64,000 bases of DNA, from positions 186,001-250,000 of the forward strand of contig NZ_QGGB01000007.1 of assembly GCF_003150675.1 (NCBI RefSeq). The letters run 5' to 3'. The notes below the pieces were generated by a model, which saw only the letters and a program-made list of their open reading frames with translations, did not search any database and was not told where the DNA came from. Source of the stretch: Rhodohalobacter mucosus (GTDB lineage Bacteria; Bacteroidota; Rhodothermia; Balneolales; Balneolaceae). A program made the position numbers and the translations under genes. Positions 27,588-37,776 of this stretch are shown here, piece after piece (within the stretch, counting starts at the first letter, position 1; every line of letters starts with the position of its first letter).

Positions 27588-29744
27588 TTAGGATCGGGAT
27601 AATTCCAGGTCAATCTGGCGTTTTTCAAGATCGGTTCGAACTACTTTTACGTTGATTGCATCGCCCAATCGATACTTCTTACCCTTTGATCGTCCTGTCA
27701 GGCAATGCAGTTTAGGGTGATAAATATAATAATCATCCTTCAGGTCGCTAACGCGAATCATGCCTTCACAGTATATATCATTGATCTGGACATAGATTCC
27801 GTTGTCTGTTACACCACTGATGGTTCCCGCAAATGTTTGCCCAAGTCGTTCAGATAGATATTCAACCTGTTTGAGTTTCACGGAGTCCCGTTCAGCTTCT
27901 ACAGCGTAACGTTCTCTTTCACTGCAATGTTCACCGTTTTGCGTAAGCTGTTCATAGGTATATTCGGTTGCACCTGCACTATACCTCTTCAGCAACCGGT
28001 GAACAATGACGTCAGGATAACGGCGTATAGGGCTTGTAAAGTGTGTATAATTTTCAAAACCAAGACCGAAATGCCCGATATTTTTTGGCGTATACTCAGC
28101 CTTCGCCATTGCACGAAGCATGAGTCCGTTAATAATCTTCTCCAGGGAGGTCTCTTCAACCTGCTGCAGGAGCGAGTTTATTTTTTTGGGAGTAACATTC
28201 CCATTCAGGTCAAAATTGATTCCGATCGGTTTTACGGTTTCCCTGATATTATTCAGCTTTTCAAGGTCGGGTTTATCGTGCACCCGATAGAGAAAGGGGT
28301 GGTCGTTTTTTGAGGTTTTACCCCCGCCCTTTTGTTTTCGCAGAGACTGTACATGTGTGGCAACGGTCTTGTTTGCCATCAGCATGCACTCTTCAATCAG
28401 GCGGTGTGCAAACAGTCGTTCTTTTACAATGACGTCCACAGGTTTCCCGTTTTCATCCAAAACAAATTTTGGTTCCGGTGTTTCAAAATTGATCGAACCC
28501 TCATTGAAACGCCTTTCCAATAGTGTTTTGGCGAGTTTCTCAAGAATCTGAAGTTCATTAATAAATGGATGATCTGCGTTGCCGTCCAGAATATCCTGTA
28601 CTTCGTCATAAACAAATCGCTGCTTGGAGTGGATTACGGTCTCCTCGATACTGTAATTGACCAGTTTGCCATTGGGTGCAATTTCCATGAAGCAGCTGTA
28701 GGCAAGCTTATCTTCATTGGGGCGAAGACTGCAAACTCCGTTGCTCAGGCGTTCGGGCAGCATGGGAATGACCCTGTCTACCAAATAGACGCTTGTGCCC
28801 CTGTGAAGGGCCTCTTCGTCGAGTATGGATCCGCGCGGCATATAGTGGGTAACATCTGCAATATGCACACCCAGGTAGTAGTTTCCGTTGTTCAGTATTG
28901 CGATGCTCAGGCCGTCGTCAAAATCTTTTGCATTGGCCGGATCGATGGTCATTACGACTTCATCGCGCATGTCTCGCCTGCGTGCAATCTCATCTTCCGT
29001 GATATGGTCCGGAATACGTTCCGCAAACTCCTCTACATGATCAGGAAATGAGGATGCAAACTGTTTCTCAGCCAGGATTGACAGTACATTGGCTTCATTG
29101 GTGCCGGCATCTCCCAGGGATTGTACAACACGTGCTTGAGGATATCCCCGAACATCATCCCACTGCACCAGGTTGAAAGTTACTTTATCACCCGGTCGTG
29201 CGCCGTTTAGATCGTCAGGGTCTACAAAAAAGTCTACACGTGAAGATTGCTGGTCCGACTTGATGAGGTATGTGTTTTGGGCAACCTTTTCAAGCGTACC
29301 CACAAAAAGGGTTCTTGAACGCTGTACCACTTCTTCAATGCGGCCCATCGGCTTATTGCTCTTACGGTGATAGCCCATCAGTTTTACTTTTACGATATCA
29401 CCATCCAGTGCGGTGCCAAGAAACTTATGGGATATTTTAATGTCCTGGTCACGCCCTTCCACAATCACATATCCGTCGCCATGACTTGTTACGTCGAGCT
29501 TACCCTGTACAAATGATTTGTCGGCCTCCGCAACTTCATTGAGCCGTACAAGATTACCTTTGGTAACCCTGATATGACCAAGCTGTTTTAGACGATTTAT
29601 CGATTTTTTTAGTTTTTGACCACCCTTCTTCTTTTTTAAAGAAAGGGCATCTTCCAGAAGGGGGATAGGTATGGATGCATCCGGGTAGGATTTGAGGAGC
29701 TCAATGATTTTACGTTCGAGGGAGCTCAATTTATTTTGACTCAT
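27588..29744 (-). CDS. rnr: Ribonuclease R
   Basis: The product is a 718-residue 3'-5' exoribonuclease of the RNB family, acting on structured RNA in the cytoplasm. An N-terminal winged-helix-like region (1-70) precedes cold-shock/OB domains (about 75-215). The RNB catalytic core has TIDPANAKDFDDGLS (266-280) with metal-binding D268, D274, D276 and D277. SPIRRYPDVIVHRLL marks the end of the core, and a C-terminal S1 domain (about 630-715) closes the protein. The length and order fit RNase R and not RNase II. It lies 23 bases after tamB. Confidence 0.93.
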   Translation of the reverse strand: MSQNKLSSLERKIIELLKSYPDASIPIPLLEDALSLKKKKGGQKLKKSINRLKQLGHIRVTKGNLVRLNEVAEADKSFVQGKLDVTSHGDGYVIVEGRDQDIKISHKFLGTALDGDIVKVKLMGYHRKSNKPMGRIEEVVQRSRTLFVGTLEKVAQNTYLIKSDQQSSRVDFFVDPDDLNGARPGDKVTFNLVQWDDVRGYPQARVVQSLGDAGTNEANVLSILAEKQFASSFPDHVEEFAERIPDHITEDEIARRRDMRDEVVMTIDPANAKDFDDGLSIAILNNGNYYLGVHIADVTHYMPRGSILDEEALHRGTSVYLVDRVIPMLPERLSNGVCSLRPNEDKLAYSCFMEIAPNGKLVNYSIEETVIHSKQRFVYDEVQDILDGNADHPFINELQILEKLAKTLLERRFNEGSINFETPEPKFVLDENGKPVDVIVKERLFAHRLIEECMLMANKTVATHVQSLRKQKGGGKTSKNDHPFLYRVHDKPDLEKLNNIRETVKPIGINFDLNGNVTPKKINSLLQQVEETSLEKIINGLMLRAMAKAEYTPKNIGHFGLGFENYTHFTSPIRRYPDVIVHRLLKRYSAGATEYTYEQLTQNGEHCSERERYAVEAERDSVKLKQVEYLSERLGQTFAGTISGVTDNGIYVQINDIYCEGMIRVSDLKDDYYIYHPKLHCLTGRSKGKKYRLGDAINVKVVRTDLEKRQIDLELSRS

Positions 29745-29767
29745 AGAGATATTTTGATATTAAATTA

Positions 29768-32700
29768 TTAATTAATGGCAGCAGAATTACCGGTAGAATC
29801 TCCGGTTTCATCTTCAGTTTCCTCTTTTCTCTGTATTCCGAAGAACTTTCTGATACTTTCAGATATATTTCTGCCAAAGTCTTTCCAGGTATTGAACTGA
29901 AAGCGGGCTTCAAGACCTACCCCGTTCATTTCCTGAGTTTGTGTATTGCCTGATGCAGCGTTTCCTTCACGTGCAATAAGCGTAGGATCCTGTCTGTGGA
30001 ACGCTGTGATTGAAAAAGTGCGGTTTATCCTGTAGGTGGCACCCAGGTCGCCAATATCGCCTTGTTCACCGGTAATCTGGCCTTCGCGCCTCAAAATTAC
30101 TCGATCGTCAAAAAGCCTGAGCGCAACACCCAGGTCAACTTCATCAAAAGCCGTCAGGTTCAGGTCAATATCGAATGTAATATCACTCCGCAAAAGGGAG
30201 TTGATCTGGTTTGACAGCAGCGGATTGATAACCTGACTTGTCAGAAGTGGATTCACCACAGCAGCCGTACCCGAGATGCCTTCAAGGCCAAGGCCCTGTG
30301 CCTGGGATGATGGCAGGAAATTACCGCTAAGCAAAATACTGGTGGCCTGGATCAGTTTTTCCTCCTCATTCTGATTCAGGCTGTTGATTTGCGTGGCGAG
30401 TGCGGGATCAAGTGTCCCCTCAATGCCGGTTGGTACACGGAAAAAGAAATTGTTTTCCACAGCCGAAATGGTGCCGCCAATCTGGAGAACAAGCTCAACA
30501 GGAATTCTCTGGCCAACCTGCTGCGTGCCGGTTGATCCGAGCAGGGATGAGATAGAAGGCCTTGCCCTGTACACAGCAGTCACATTAAGGCTTGCGTCTA
30601 TCAGATCACCCTGCCAGCTGATCGCCCCGCCTTCCTGAAGCGTAAACCGCCGTGTAAAGATGTCGCCGCTTACAAACTGATAGTCTCCGCCCTCAATATT
30701 GAAGCGGCCGAACATGCTGACATCCTGGTCTTCCAGCCGCAGACTGATCTGACCCGTACCGTTTGCGCTGAGAACTTCATTTGTAACGCGGTCAAAAATT
30801 AAATCAACATTGAGCGGATTGGGTGCGGTAAACTGAAGATCCATCGTAAAACGTTCAGCAAATGTGAGATCGTCAGGGATTTCCTCTCCGTCACCGTTTC
30901 CTGTTCCGCCGCTCCCGGAAGCCCGTCGCTGGAGGGCTTCATCGAAAGAATCAACAAACTGGATGAAACGCCTGTCCTGCTCAAATTCCGTCTGCTCCTC
31001 AAGAGGAATGGATATTCTGGAATTCTGTGAAAGTGTAACGGCAGATAAAGTCCGGATATATGGGCTGAAATTTGTACCTGTGATCTGAGCTTCCCCGGTC
31101 CCATAAAGCTCTCCGTAAAAGGGAATATCCGGATCATAGGGGTTGTTCATAAACTGAAGGTTGTTCAGCTCAAGATTCAGGTCGATATATGTGGTGGGTG
31201 AAAAGTTATCGAGGTCAACCTGACCTGTAAGCTCGCCGGTACCACCAAAATTATCAGTCAATTCAAGACTTCTGAACAGCAATCCTTCTGTCTTATTGAA
31301 CTCAATCAAGCCGTCAACCATGTACTCAACATTGGTAAATGCAGGCACACCATAGACGTCGGCGACGGTGAAGGTTGCTTCAAAATCAAAATCGTCTCTG
31401 TTCCCTCGAATAAACCCGGAGCCATTCGCATTGCCCTCCATATCCGTAATTATATTGGGAGTAATGACGGGAACGATCCACATATCGATTTCTCTCAGAT
31501 CAGCGTCAAAATAGTAGAGGTCTTCTTCGGAATTTGCGTCATCCGGAAGGCGGAAGTACCCGTTAAGTCGGATATCCTGGCCAATGCCGTCATTGCTGCG
31601 GATATAACCCGAATATTTATCGGGATCTGTAAATATTCGAATATCGGTATCAAATCGCTGTTCCTCTGAATTCAGCACACTGTTGAGGGACAGATCGCCA
31701 ACCAGCCGGCCGTTAAGACGTGTTTCTTCAACCTGAATATTTCCCTGAACGGAAGGTATTTGTGTAAGTGAACGTGTGGTAAACTCACCGTTCATGAATC
31801 CGGAGAACGAGACCCGGGCTCCGATCAGATTGGATATGCGCGACAGGTCCAGATTGGAGACACGATATTGTACCGCATCTTCGGGATCCGGACTGAGCGT
31901 ACCGCTGATTTCAATCAGATCTTCGTCACTGGTCAATATCATGTCGGTGACCGTAAGGGTGTTATTGTCACGGAACTGAAGAAGCGGGCTTCCCTGAGTA
32001 GCCCAGCTGTACTCTTCTGAGCCAAAATCGAACCGGTCAATCTGAAGTTCAATCAGGTTCTCGCTGAGCACACCGGTTATGGATGACCGTACACTGATAC
32101 TGTCTGACCGTACCAGCTGCTGCTCAAGCTCAATAAAATCATTCCTGGTTGTCAGGTTGAGGAAACTTTCGGTAAAGTTCATATCTGAAACCGATGCCGA
32201 AGAAGCATTTACCTGAAAATCGATCAGGCTGAATGCACGAAGCGGCCGGTCGTGACGCAAATTGAGCGTCAGGCTTGAATTCAGATTTTCAAACCGTGCA
32301 TTTTCAACTGTAAGTGATTCATCGAACAGGTTTCCCGAGAGCTGAAGCCGATTGGTGTTTGCGGTAAGAGAAGCACTGAGCCGGGAGCTGCTCTGCGTTT
32401 CGGGCAGTGCAGGCAGGTAATTACGGAGCAGATTAATATCCTTTAGCGTGATCATAAGATCCAGGTCAACATCCGCTATCTCTTCGGATTGTGGAGAGCC
32501 GGCTGCTCGGGCCAGGTTAAATGAAAAATTGTCGCTTAAGAGTATCTCTTCGTTGATCCTTTGTTCAAGGTATCTGCCCCAGTAATGCATCGCCTCAATC
32601 AAAAGTGAAGGGGAAAGGGTGCCTGATATTTCGCCATCAAAAAAAGAGCTGGTGAATCGAAGGGTTTTGTCGCGCGGATCAGGCTGATTGATGTCTGCAT

Positions 32701-34471
32701 AAAGCTGGTGAGCCCGGAGCCGGTTTGGGCCGATGGCAGAAGGGTTCATCTCCAAATTGATACGGCCCCAGATATCCTCGAAAGAGCTGCCCATGATGTT
32801 GGCCGTAAAACTGCCGTTCAGATCCGTTTCCTGTCCGTCAAAAAATTCTGTGTAGGGTAACAGATTCAGATTATCAAAAATGGTTTCTGCAAAAAGATGA
32901 TGCCGGGAGTCGTTGTTACTGTAAAAACCGCTGCTCCGGACCGAAGAAAATATATCCCGGGCTGAAAGGGTGTAGTCGTAACGGTTTTGGCTGTAATCTA
33001 CGCTGCCTTCAAGCTGTCGGAGCGTGTGTCCTGCAAGCACCGATTCATCCAGATTTACGGTAAGTGAGTATTCCGGAGAATCCGTAATACCCATTCCGGA
33101 ACCTGAGATGAGGCCCGTGAGCATTGTTGTTTGCACCGTATCGCGCAGAAATGGTGAGAGCGTAAGCGAATCGGCTTCAATGCTGAATTCATAGGCGGTT
33201 TTCTGACCCGCTGGCAGCTGAACAGAGGCATTCAGATTGAGGCCGCCCAGCCCGGTTTCCATCGAAAGTTCTGACCTGAGCTCTGTTTTGCTACCGTTCA
33301 GGTCACCACGAAATGTTGTTATGTCGTATCGTGAAAGGTCCGTTTCAGGCAAATAAGGCAACAAAGCGAATGTTAGGTTATCCGGGTGAAGTACCAGGTT
33401 TTCGAGCTGAATATCGTAGCTGAGATCATCGGTTAGCAAATCCCTGCCAACACCGCTGAACGTAAGAAAGGATTCGTCGACGGAAGCCTGAAAACGGTCG
33501 ATAAAAAATTCGTCTCTGTTCCCTTCAGCGATCAGTTCAAAACTCAGTTCTTGTTCAAAATCAGGATAGTCCGGAAAATATCTGCGGATAAATGGAGTAC
33601 TGAGAGTAGAGTTTCTGAACTCCGCAGTAATATCGGCATTGCGAAACTGCTCAGCCGGACTATTGCCAAAAAGGTTTACGGGAGTTGCTTCAAGGCCGAA
33701 TTGCAGCTGACCCAATCCGGTTCTGATCCTGAAACTGTTCAGTTCAAAAAAGCGATCGTCACTGTAAACTTGTCCGCTGGTGGTGATATATTCGTAGTCT
33801 GAGTCAGGTATTGTGGCGTTGATATTCAGAATATCTGCAAAAATCTGAGAGTCTGTAATTTCTATAAACAGAGAGGCATTAACTTCACGAAAACTGAAAG
33901 GGGTTCGGATCTCCAGACCTTCAGGTATATTGATCGATTCCTCAACCTGCACCGTGCCATTGATAATGTTCAGATTGGGTGCGAATATATTGAGTTCGCC
34001 AACAAGCACCGGTTCACCGGTTTCAAGCAGGTTTTTGCTTCGAAACTCTTCCTTTTCACGAACTGCCTGCCCAAAATTGAATACACCATCGGTTCTGTTG
34101 AGGACAATGGAGGGCTCGTAAAGTTCAAAGGATGAGATCGTAATATTCTGCTGAATCAGTTCCCACCAATCGAAGGTTGCTTCAGCCCGGCCGAAGGAGA
34201 GTACGGGATTCAATGTGTCGGATGGAGCAAAAATACGGCCGTTCGTTACCTCCGCCTTCAATGGAAGGAACCCCGAAACATTCTCTATCTCAAGCGTACC
34301 TTCATACTGTTCATTAAAACGGTCCACCACTTCATCTTTCATAAACTCCCTGGTTTGAGGCAGCTGCAGAATCAGAACGGTGGCCGTAAGGATACAGAAG
34401 GCAGTAAGCAGTACTACTGCAACCGTAATCCAGAAATATCGCCAAAGTTTATAAAGCCAGCGGTATATCAA
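29768..34471 (-). CDS. tamB: TamB-family translocation/assembly module protein (DUF490)
   Basis: This 1567-residue protein has one N-terminal transmembrane helix (about 12-34) and then a very long periplasmic region of repeated beta-strand segments, as in the AsmA/TamB group that bridges inner and outer membranes and moves lipids or helps barrel assembly. The C-terminal DUF490 domain (about 1180-1530) contains the typical ISLRLEDQDVSMFGRFNIEGG-like stretch and a final GVGLEARFQF strand. The start is TTG at 34471; the next in-frame ATG would remove the membrane helix. It follows aroB by 34 bases and precedes rnr. No tamA-like gene is adjacent, but the barrel protein at 24186 is in the same operon. 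Confidence 0.86.
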   Translation of the reverse strand: MIYRWLYKLWRYFWITVAVVLLTAFCILTATVLILQLPQTREFMKDEVVDRFNEQYEGTLEIENVSGFLPLKAEVTNGRIFAPSDTLNPVLSFGRAEATFDWWELIQQNITISSFELYEPSIVLNRTDGVFNFGQAVREKEEFRSKNLLETGEPVLVGELNIFAPNLNIINGTVQVEESINIPEGLEIRTPFSFREVNASLFIEITDSQIFADILNINATIPDSDYEYITTSGQVYSDDRFFELNSFRIRTGLGQLQFGLEATPVNLFGNSPAEQFRNADITAEFRNSTLSTPFIRRYFPDYPDFEQELSFELIAEGNRDEFFIDRFQASVDESFLTFSGVGRDLLTDDLSYDIQLENLVLHPDNLTFALLPYLPETDLSRYDITTFRGDLNGSKTELRSELSMETGLGGLNLNASVQLPAGQKTAYEFSIEADSLTLSPFLRDTVQTTMLTGLISGSGMGITDSPEYSLTVNLDESVLAGHTLRQLEGSVDYSQNRYDYTLSARDIFSSVRSSGFYSNNDSRHHLFAETIFDNLNLLPYTEFFDGQETDLNGSFTANIMGSSFEDIWGRINLEMNPSAIGPNRLRAHQLYADINQPDPRDKTLRFTSSFFDGEISGTLSPSLLIEAMHYWGRYLEQRINEEILLSDNFSFNLARAAGSPQSEEIADVDLDLMITLKDINLLRNYLPALPETQSSSRLSASLTANTNRLQLSGNLFDESLTVENARFENLNSSLTLNLRHDRPLRAFSLIDFQVNASSASVSDMNFTESFLNLTTRNDFIELEQQLVRSDSISVRSSITGVLSENLIELQIDRFDFGSEEYSWATQGSPLLQFRDNNTLTVTDMILTSDEDLIEISGTLSPDPEDAVQYRVSNLDLSRISNLIGARVSFSGFMNGEFTTRSLTQIPSVQGNIQVEETRLNGRLVGDLSLNSVLNSEEQRFDTDIRIFTDPDKYSGYIRSNDGIGQDIRLNGYFRLPDDANSEEDLYYFDADLREIDMWIVPVITPNIITDMEGNANGSGFIRGNRDDFDFEATFTVADVYGVPAFTNVEYMVDGLIEFNKTEGLLFRSLELTDNFGGTGELTGQVDLDNFSPTTYIDLNLELNNLQFMNNPYDPDIPFYGELYGTGEAQITGTNFSPYIRTLSAVTLSQNSRISIPLEEQTEFEQDRRFIQFVDSFDEALQRRASGSGGTGNGDGEEIPDDLTFAERFTMDLQFTAPNPLNVDLIFDRVTNEVLSANGTGQISLRLEDQDVSMFGRFNIEGGDYQFVSGDIFTRRFTLQEGGAISWQGDLIDASLNVTAVYRARPSISSLLGSTGTQQVGQRIPVELVLQIGGTISAVENNFFFRVPTGIEGTLDPALATQINSLNQNEEEKLIQATSILLSGNFLPSSQAQGLGLEGISGTAAVVNPLLTSQVINPLLSNQINSLLRSDITFDIDLNLTAFDEVDLGVALRLFDDRVILRREGQITGEQGDIGDLGATYRINRTFSITAFHRQDPTLIAREGNAASGNTQTQEMNGVGLEARFQFNTWKDFGRNISESIRKFFGIQRKEETEDETGDSTGNSAAIN

Positions 34472-34505
34472 AGGTTATGTCTGTAAATACATTAGTAATT
34501 GGATA

Positions 34506-35603
34506 TCAGAGGCGGTCAAAAACAACGTCCCACGACTCTTTCAAATAAGACTCCTTATTAACTGTCTTAACTACAGGATGTTGCCATGAATCGAGGAGCA
34601 CAAAATGAATATCCCGATTTTTGTTTTTTTTATCGGCTTTCATGTGGGCGACCAGCCTTTCATAAGATAAGGCATCTTTATCAACTCTGTAACTGTACAG
34701 GCTGCCGTACTTTTCGAGCTTGTCACCCGCGGCGTCACCGCCAGTCAGAAGTGAAAGCTTCTGTGCCGCCAGCATCCCCAGGTAAACGGCCTCCCCATGA
34801 CTGATGGTTTTATAGCCGCACTCTTTTTCAAGTGCGTGGCCAAAGGTATGCCCGAAATTCAGAAATGCCCTGACTCCCCGCTCATGTTCATCTTTCTCTA
34901 CAATATCGATTTTTACCTCTGCACACGTACAGATCAGGGATATCAGATCGTCATGATCGTGCTCATAGTAGGGGAGTGAGGAATCGAGAAAAAATCCGGT
35001 CTGCCTGAAAATTTCATCATCGCTGATGGCTGCATATTTCAAAATCTCGCTTAATCCATTAATCCACTCGTTGCGCGGCAAAGTCTCAAGAAAGGAGATA
35101 TCTGCAATGACACCGGCGGGCTGATAAAAAGAGCCGATCAGATTTTTCCCGATCTGATGGTTGATTCCCGTTTTTCCCCCGATGGAACTGTCGACCATGG
35201 CAAGCAGGGTGGTTGGAATGTGGTAGAGCGGTACACCGCGCAATGCCGTCGCAGCCGCAAAACCTCCCAGATCGCCGGTCACGCCCCCGCCTATTACAAG
35301 CACCGGTGAATTCCTGCGGACTTTATTTTCAAGCAGGAAATCAACAACCCTCTTCCATTCGGAGAACGACTTGCTGCTTTCGCCGGCGGGAACAATAAAC
35401 GTTGAAAAATTTTCAGATCGGTTTTCAATAATACCGCGAAGGCGTTCTCCATGAAGACGGTGCACGTTTTCATCGATAATTACAAACAGGTTCCGGCAAT
35501 CGTGACGGCTGCAAATGTCAGACAAAGCACGGCTGAGAATGCCATTGCCTGCTGAGTAAATGTATGTGCCCGTGCGGGTATTAACTTCGATGTCTCTGTT
35601 CAT
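34506..35603 (-). CDS. aroB: 3-dehydroquinate synthase
   Basis: This enzyme makes 3-dehydroquinate from DAHP, the second step of the shikimate pathway, using NAD and a divalent metal. The sequence holds the NAD-binding VIGGGVTGDLGGFAA and GVPLYHIPTTLLAMVDSSIGGKTGIN segments of the family, and the metal-ligand region FLNFGHTFGHALE. ATG at 35603 is preferred (365 residues), overlapping aroK by 23 bases; the frame also opens at TTG 35621. aroK and aroB are next to each other, as in many bacteria, which supports both calls. Confidence 0.93.
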   Translation of the reverse strand: MNRDIEVNTRTGTYIYSAGNGILSRALSDICSRHDCRNLFVIIDENVHRLHGERLRGIIENRSENFSTFIVPAGESSKSFSEWKRVVDFLLENKVRRNSPVLVIGGGVTGDLGGFAAATALRGVPLYHIPTTLLAMVDSSIGGKTGINHQIGKNLIGSFYQPAGVIADISFLETLPRNEWINGLSEILKYAAISDDEIFRQTGFFLDSSLPYYEHDHDDLISLICTCAEVKIDIVEKDEHERGVRAFLNFGHTFGHALEKECGYKTISHGEAVYLGMLAAQKLSLLTGGDAAGDKLEKYGSLYSYRVDKDALSYERLVAHMKADKKNKNRDIHFVLLDSWQHPVVKTVNKESYLKESWDVVFDRL

Positions 35604-36144
35604 AAAAAGCCAGTTTGTCAACGATCACTGCTGCGATTTTGGGCGGTGTAAGATCCCCGGTTTTAATTGTTAGATGCGCCTGCGAATAATACGGGATTCT
35701 TTGCTCCATTAATGAACTGATTTTATCGAACAGATCACTCTTTTCCGCACTATTTTCGGCAATCATGGGACGTCCGTCTTTACGGTGTAGCCGTTCTGCG
35801 ATGTCATCAATCGGAGTCTGGATAAAAACCAGCCAGCCGTTCAGCTTAATGTGATCGGTTAGGTGCTGGTTTTGCAGAGATCCGCCTCCAAGGGCAATCA
35901 CTCCGGAAAGACTTGCAGTAACATCAAGAATGGTTTCTCGTTCAATTTTACGGAATGCTTCTTCACCTTCTGTTTTGAAAATCTCCGGTATGGAATTTCC
36001 GGTTCTTTGTTCTATTAATCTGTCCAGATCATGAAAGGAAACATTCAGAAGTTTTGCGAGCTCCTTTCCAACGGTTGTCTTGCCTGAACCCATCATACCG
36101 CACAGGAAGACAGCTTGTTTAATTGGTTTAATGTTAACATTCAT
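35581..36144 (-). CDS. aroK: Shikimate kinase
   Basis: The product is a 187-residue P-loop kinase that phosphorylates shikimate with ATP. The Walker A motif is GMMGSGKTTVG (16-26). The shikimate-binding DLDRLIE (39-45) and the GGGS motif (ALGGGS, about 85-90) are in place, and the LID arginine lies in RLHRKDGRPM. The gene starts 4 bases after rqcH and overlaps aroB. The length is slightly above the 170-180 norm. Confidence 0.92.
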   Translation of the reverse strand: MNVNIKPIKQAVFLCGMMGSGKTTVGKELAKLLNVSFHDLDRLIEQRTGNSIPEIFKTEGEEAFRKIERETILDVTASLSGVIALGGGSLQNQHLTDHIKLNGWLVFIQTPIDDIAERLHRKDGRPMIAENSAEKSDLFDKISSLMEQRIPYYSQAHLTIKTGDLTPPKIAAVIVDKLAFYEQRHRS

Positions 36145-36148
36145 GCTA

Positions 36149-37738
36149 TCACGACAATTTATGAGGCTTCACCATTTCCACTTCTTCACGCTGTACCCGT
36201 ACAGTTCCGGCGGGGGCCCCTTTGGGTTTGGTTACGTATTTTCTTTTCGTAATGATTACAGGGGCGAGCCTGCTTCCTCTCGCTTTTGAGTTCCAAGCGG
36301 CGGCAGATGCTGCTTTTAGAAGCACAGATTTGGGAGGCATCTCTTTTCTGTTATCCATTCTGATAACTACGTGTGAACCGCTCACACCCCTTGCGTGCAA
36401 CCAGATATCTTCTTTATGAGCGCTGGTCGTAAGGGCATCATTGCTTTTCGCGTTTTTCCCGATCCAGACGTCAAAACCGTCAATCTCGGTTTTTCTGAAT
36501 GGAAGCGGGGCTTCGCTTTGTACTTTACTGAGAATGCCCAGCCGTTTCAGCGAATCTTCATAATGGCTGTACCAGTCGTCAAACTCGTAAACCCGTTGCA
36601 GTGAATCGAGTGAGTGCAGTAACTCCGTGAGTTCTTTATACTCTTTTTTCATCGTTTTCAGCCTTCGTTCCGATTCTTCCACGTTTCGAACAGCCTTGGC
36701 GGATTTATCGTAATATCTCTCCGCATTTTCAGCAATGGAGAGGGAGGGCTTCACCGGGATGTTTACCGGCTGATTGTTATTGTAGAAATCGGGCAGCTCT
36801 ATGGACCCAGACTCAGCAGGTAATGATTCATGGGCATGAGCCATCAGTATATGTCCGAATTTTTCATATTCATCCGCTCGTTGCAATCCTTTTTCAGCGT
36901 TCGAGAGCTGTGCAATGGCAGCTTCATGCTTTTTAACCGAGTGTTCAATTTTCGGGCGAAGATTGCTGATTTTAGCTGAAAGGCGCCGTTCGGAGGATGT
37001 TTTGTAGTATGCGAATTTTATCGCTTCGTTCACGTTTTCAAACTCCCTGCGTGTGGGTAACGGCAACAGCGATTCCGGAATAAGGCAGAGATTCCCGTCT
37101 TCAAGAATTCTGAATGCGGGCCTGTTTTCCATCGCATCTACAATCTTATCCGTTATGCTCAGTACCTCCCCGGCCTGCATGTCATCAAACTCATAGTGAC
37201 TGATTAGTGGATCAATAAGGTGGCGGGGGAAGGCGGGATATTTTGTTAAAATCATTTTGCGCGGCGAATCTTTTTCGGCCGCCCGCGGGGATGTTTTTCT
37301 TGGAGCTCTGGGCGATGGGGGAGGATTATCTTCAAAACGGATGCTTTGCTTAAAGGCTTCTGTAACGCGGTCATTTTGAATGAGAAATACGTTTGGATGG
37401 TTTCCAAAGGGTAAAAAAAGCAGTTTTAACCCCGACTGAAACAGAACGGTAACAAAACGGTCATTCTCTGCCAGTAAAATTTTTATTAATTTATCTTCAC
37501 TTAGTTGATCAAAAAAAGTTTTTACGTTACTCTTTTTAGGAGATCGGTAGTCATCAAGAAAAAGAGCTGTCTCACTTGAATTTGTGCTGAATATCAGCCT
37601 TTTTTTTAATGATTGAGAGGTCTCCAGATAGAGTTCCCATACATCCTTATGTGGAGAATAGCTGAACAGGTACCTGCCACCAGCCAGGGTGCTTTGGAGG
37701 TATTCTGACAAATGGTGTAATGCGTAGTAATTATTCAT
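36149..37738 (-). CDS. rqcH: RqcH-like NFACT protein (ribosome-associated quality control)
   Basis: The product is a 529-residue NFACT-family protein. The N-terminal NFACT-N domain (about 1-200) is followed by a helical and coiled-coil middle (about 230-390) and a C-terminal NFACT-R domain (DUF814, about 405-505) with DVWIGKNAKSND and IWLHARGVSGSHVVIR. Family members bind 60S/50S subunits with stalled chains and, in bacteria, add alanine tails for degradation; some are annotated as fibronectin-binding. A charged RAPRKTSPRAAEKD insertion lies near residue 145. It heads the minus-strand operon. The divergent gene at 37777 is only 38 bases away, so the promoter is very compact. Confidence 0.83.
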   Translation of the reverse strand: MNNYYALHHLSEYLQSTLAGGRYLFSYSPHKDVWELYLETSQSLKKRLIFSTNSSETALFLDDYRSPKKSNVKTFFDQLSEDKLIKILLAENDRFVTVLFQSGLKLLFLPFGNHPNVFLIQNDRVTEAFKQSIRFEDNPPPSPRAPRKTSPRAAEKDSPRKMILTKYPAFPRHLIDPLISHYEFDDMQAGEVLSITDKIVDAMENRPAFRILEDGNLCLIPESLLPLPTRREFENVNEAIKFAYYKTSSERRLSAKISNLRPKIEHSVKKHEAAIAQLSNAEKGLQRADEYEKFGHILMAHAHESLPAESGSIELPDFYNNNQPVNIPVKPSLSIAENAERYYDKSAKAVRNVEESERRLKTMKKEYKELTELLHSLDSLQRVYEFDDWYSHYEDSLKRLGILSKVQSEAPLPFRKTEIDGFDVWIGKNAKSNDALTTSAHKEDIWLHARGVSGSHVVIRMDNRKEMPPKSVLLKAASAAAWNSKARGSRLAPVIITKRKYVTKPKGAPAGTVRVQREEVEMVKPHKLS

Positions 37739-37776
37739 CTGAGTGAACGAGAACCATAGTCTTTAAAAAGCAATTT

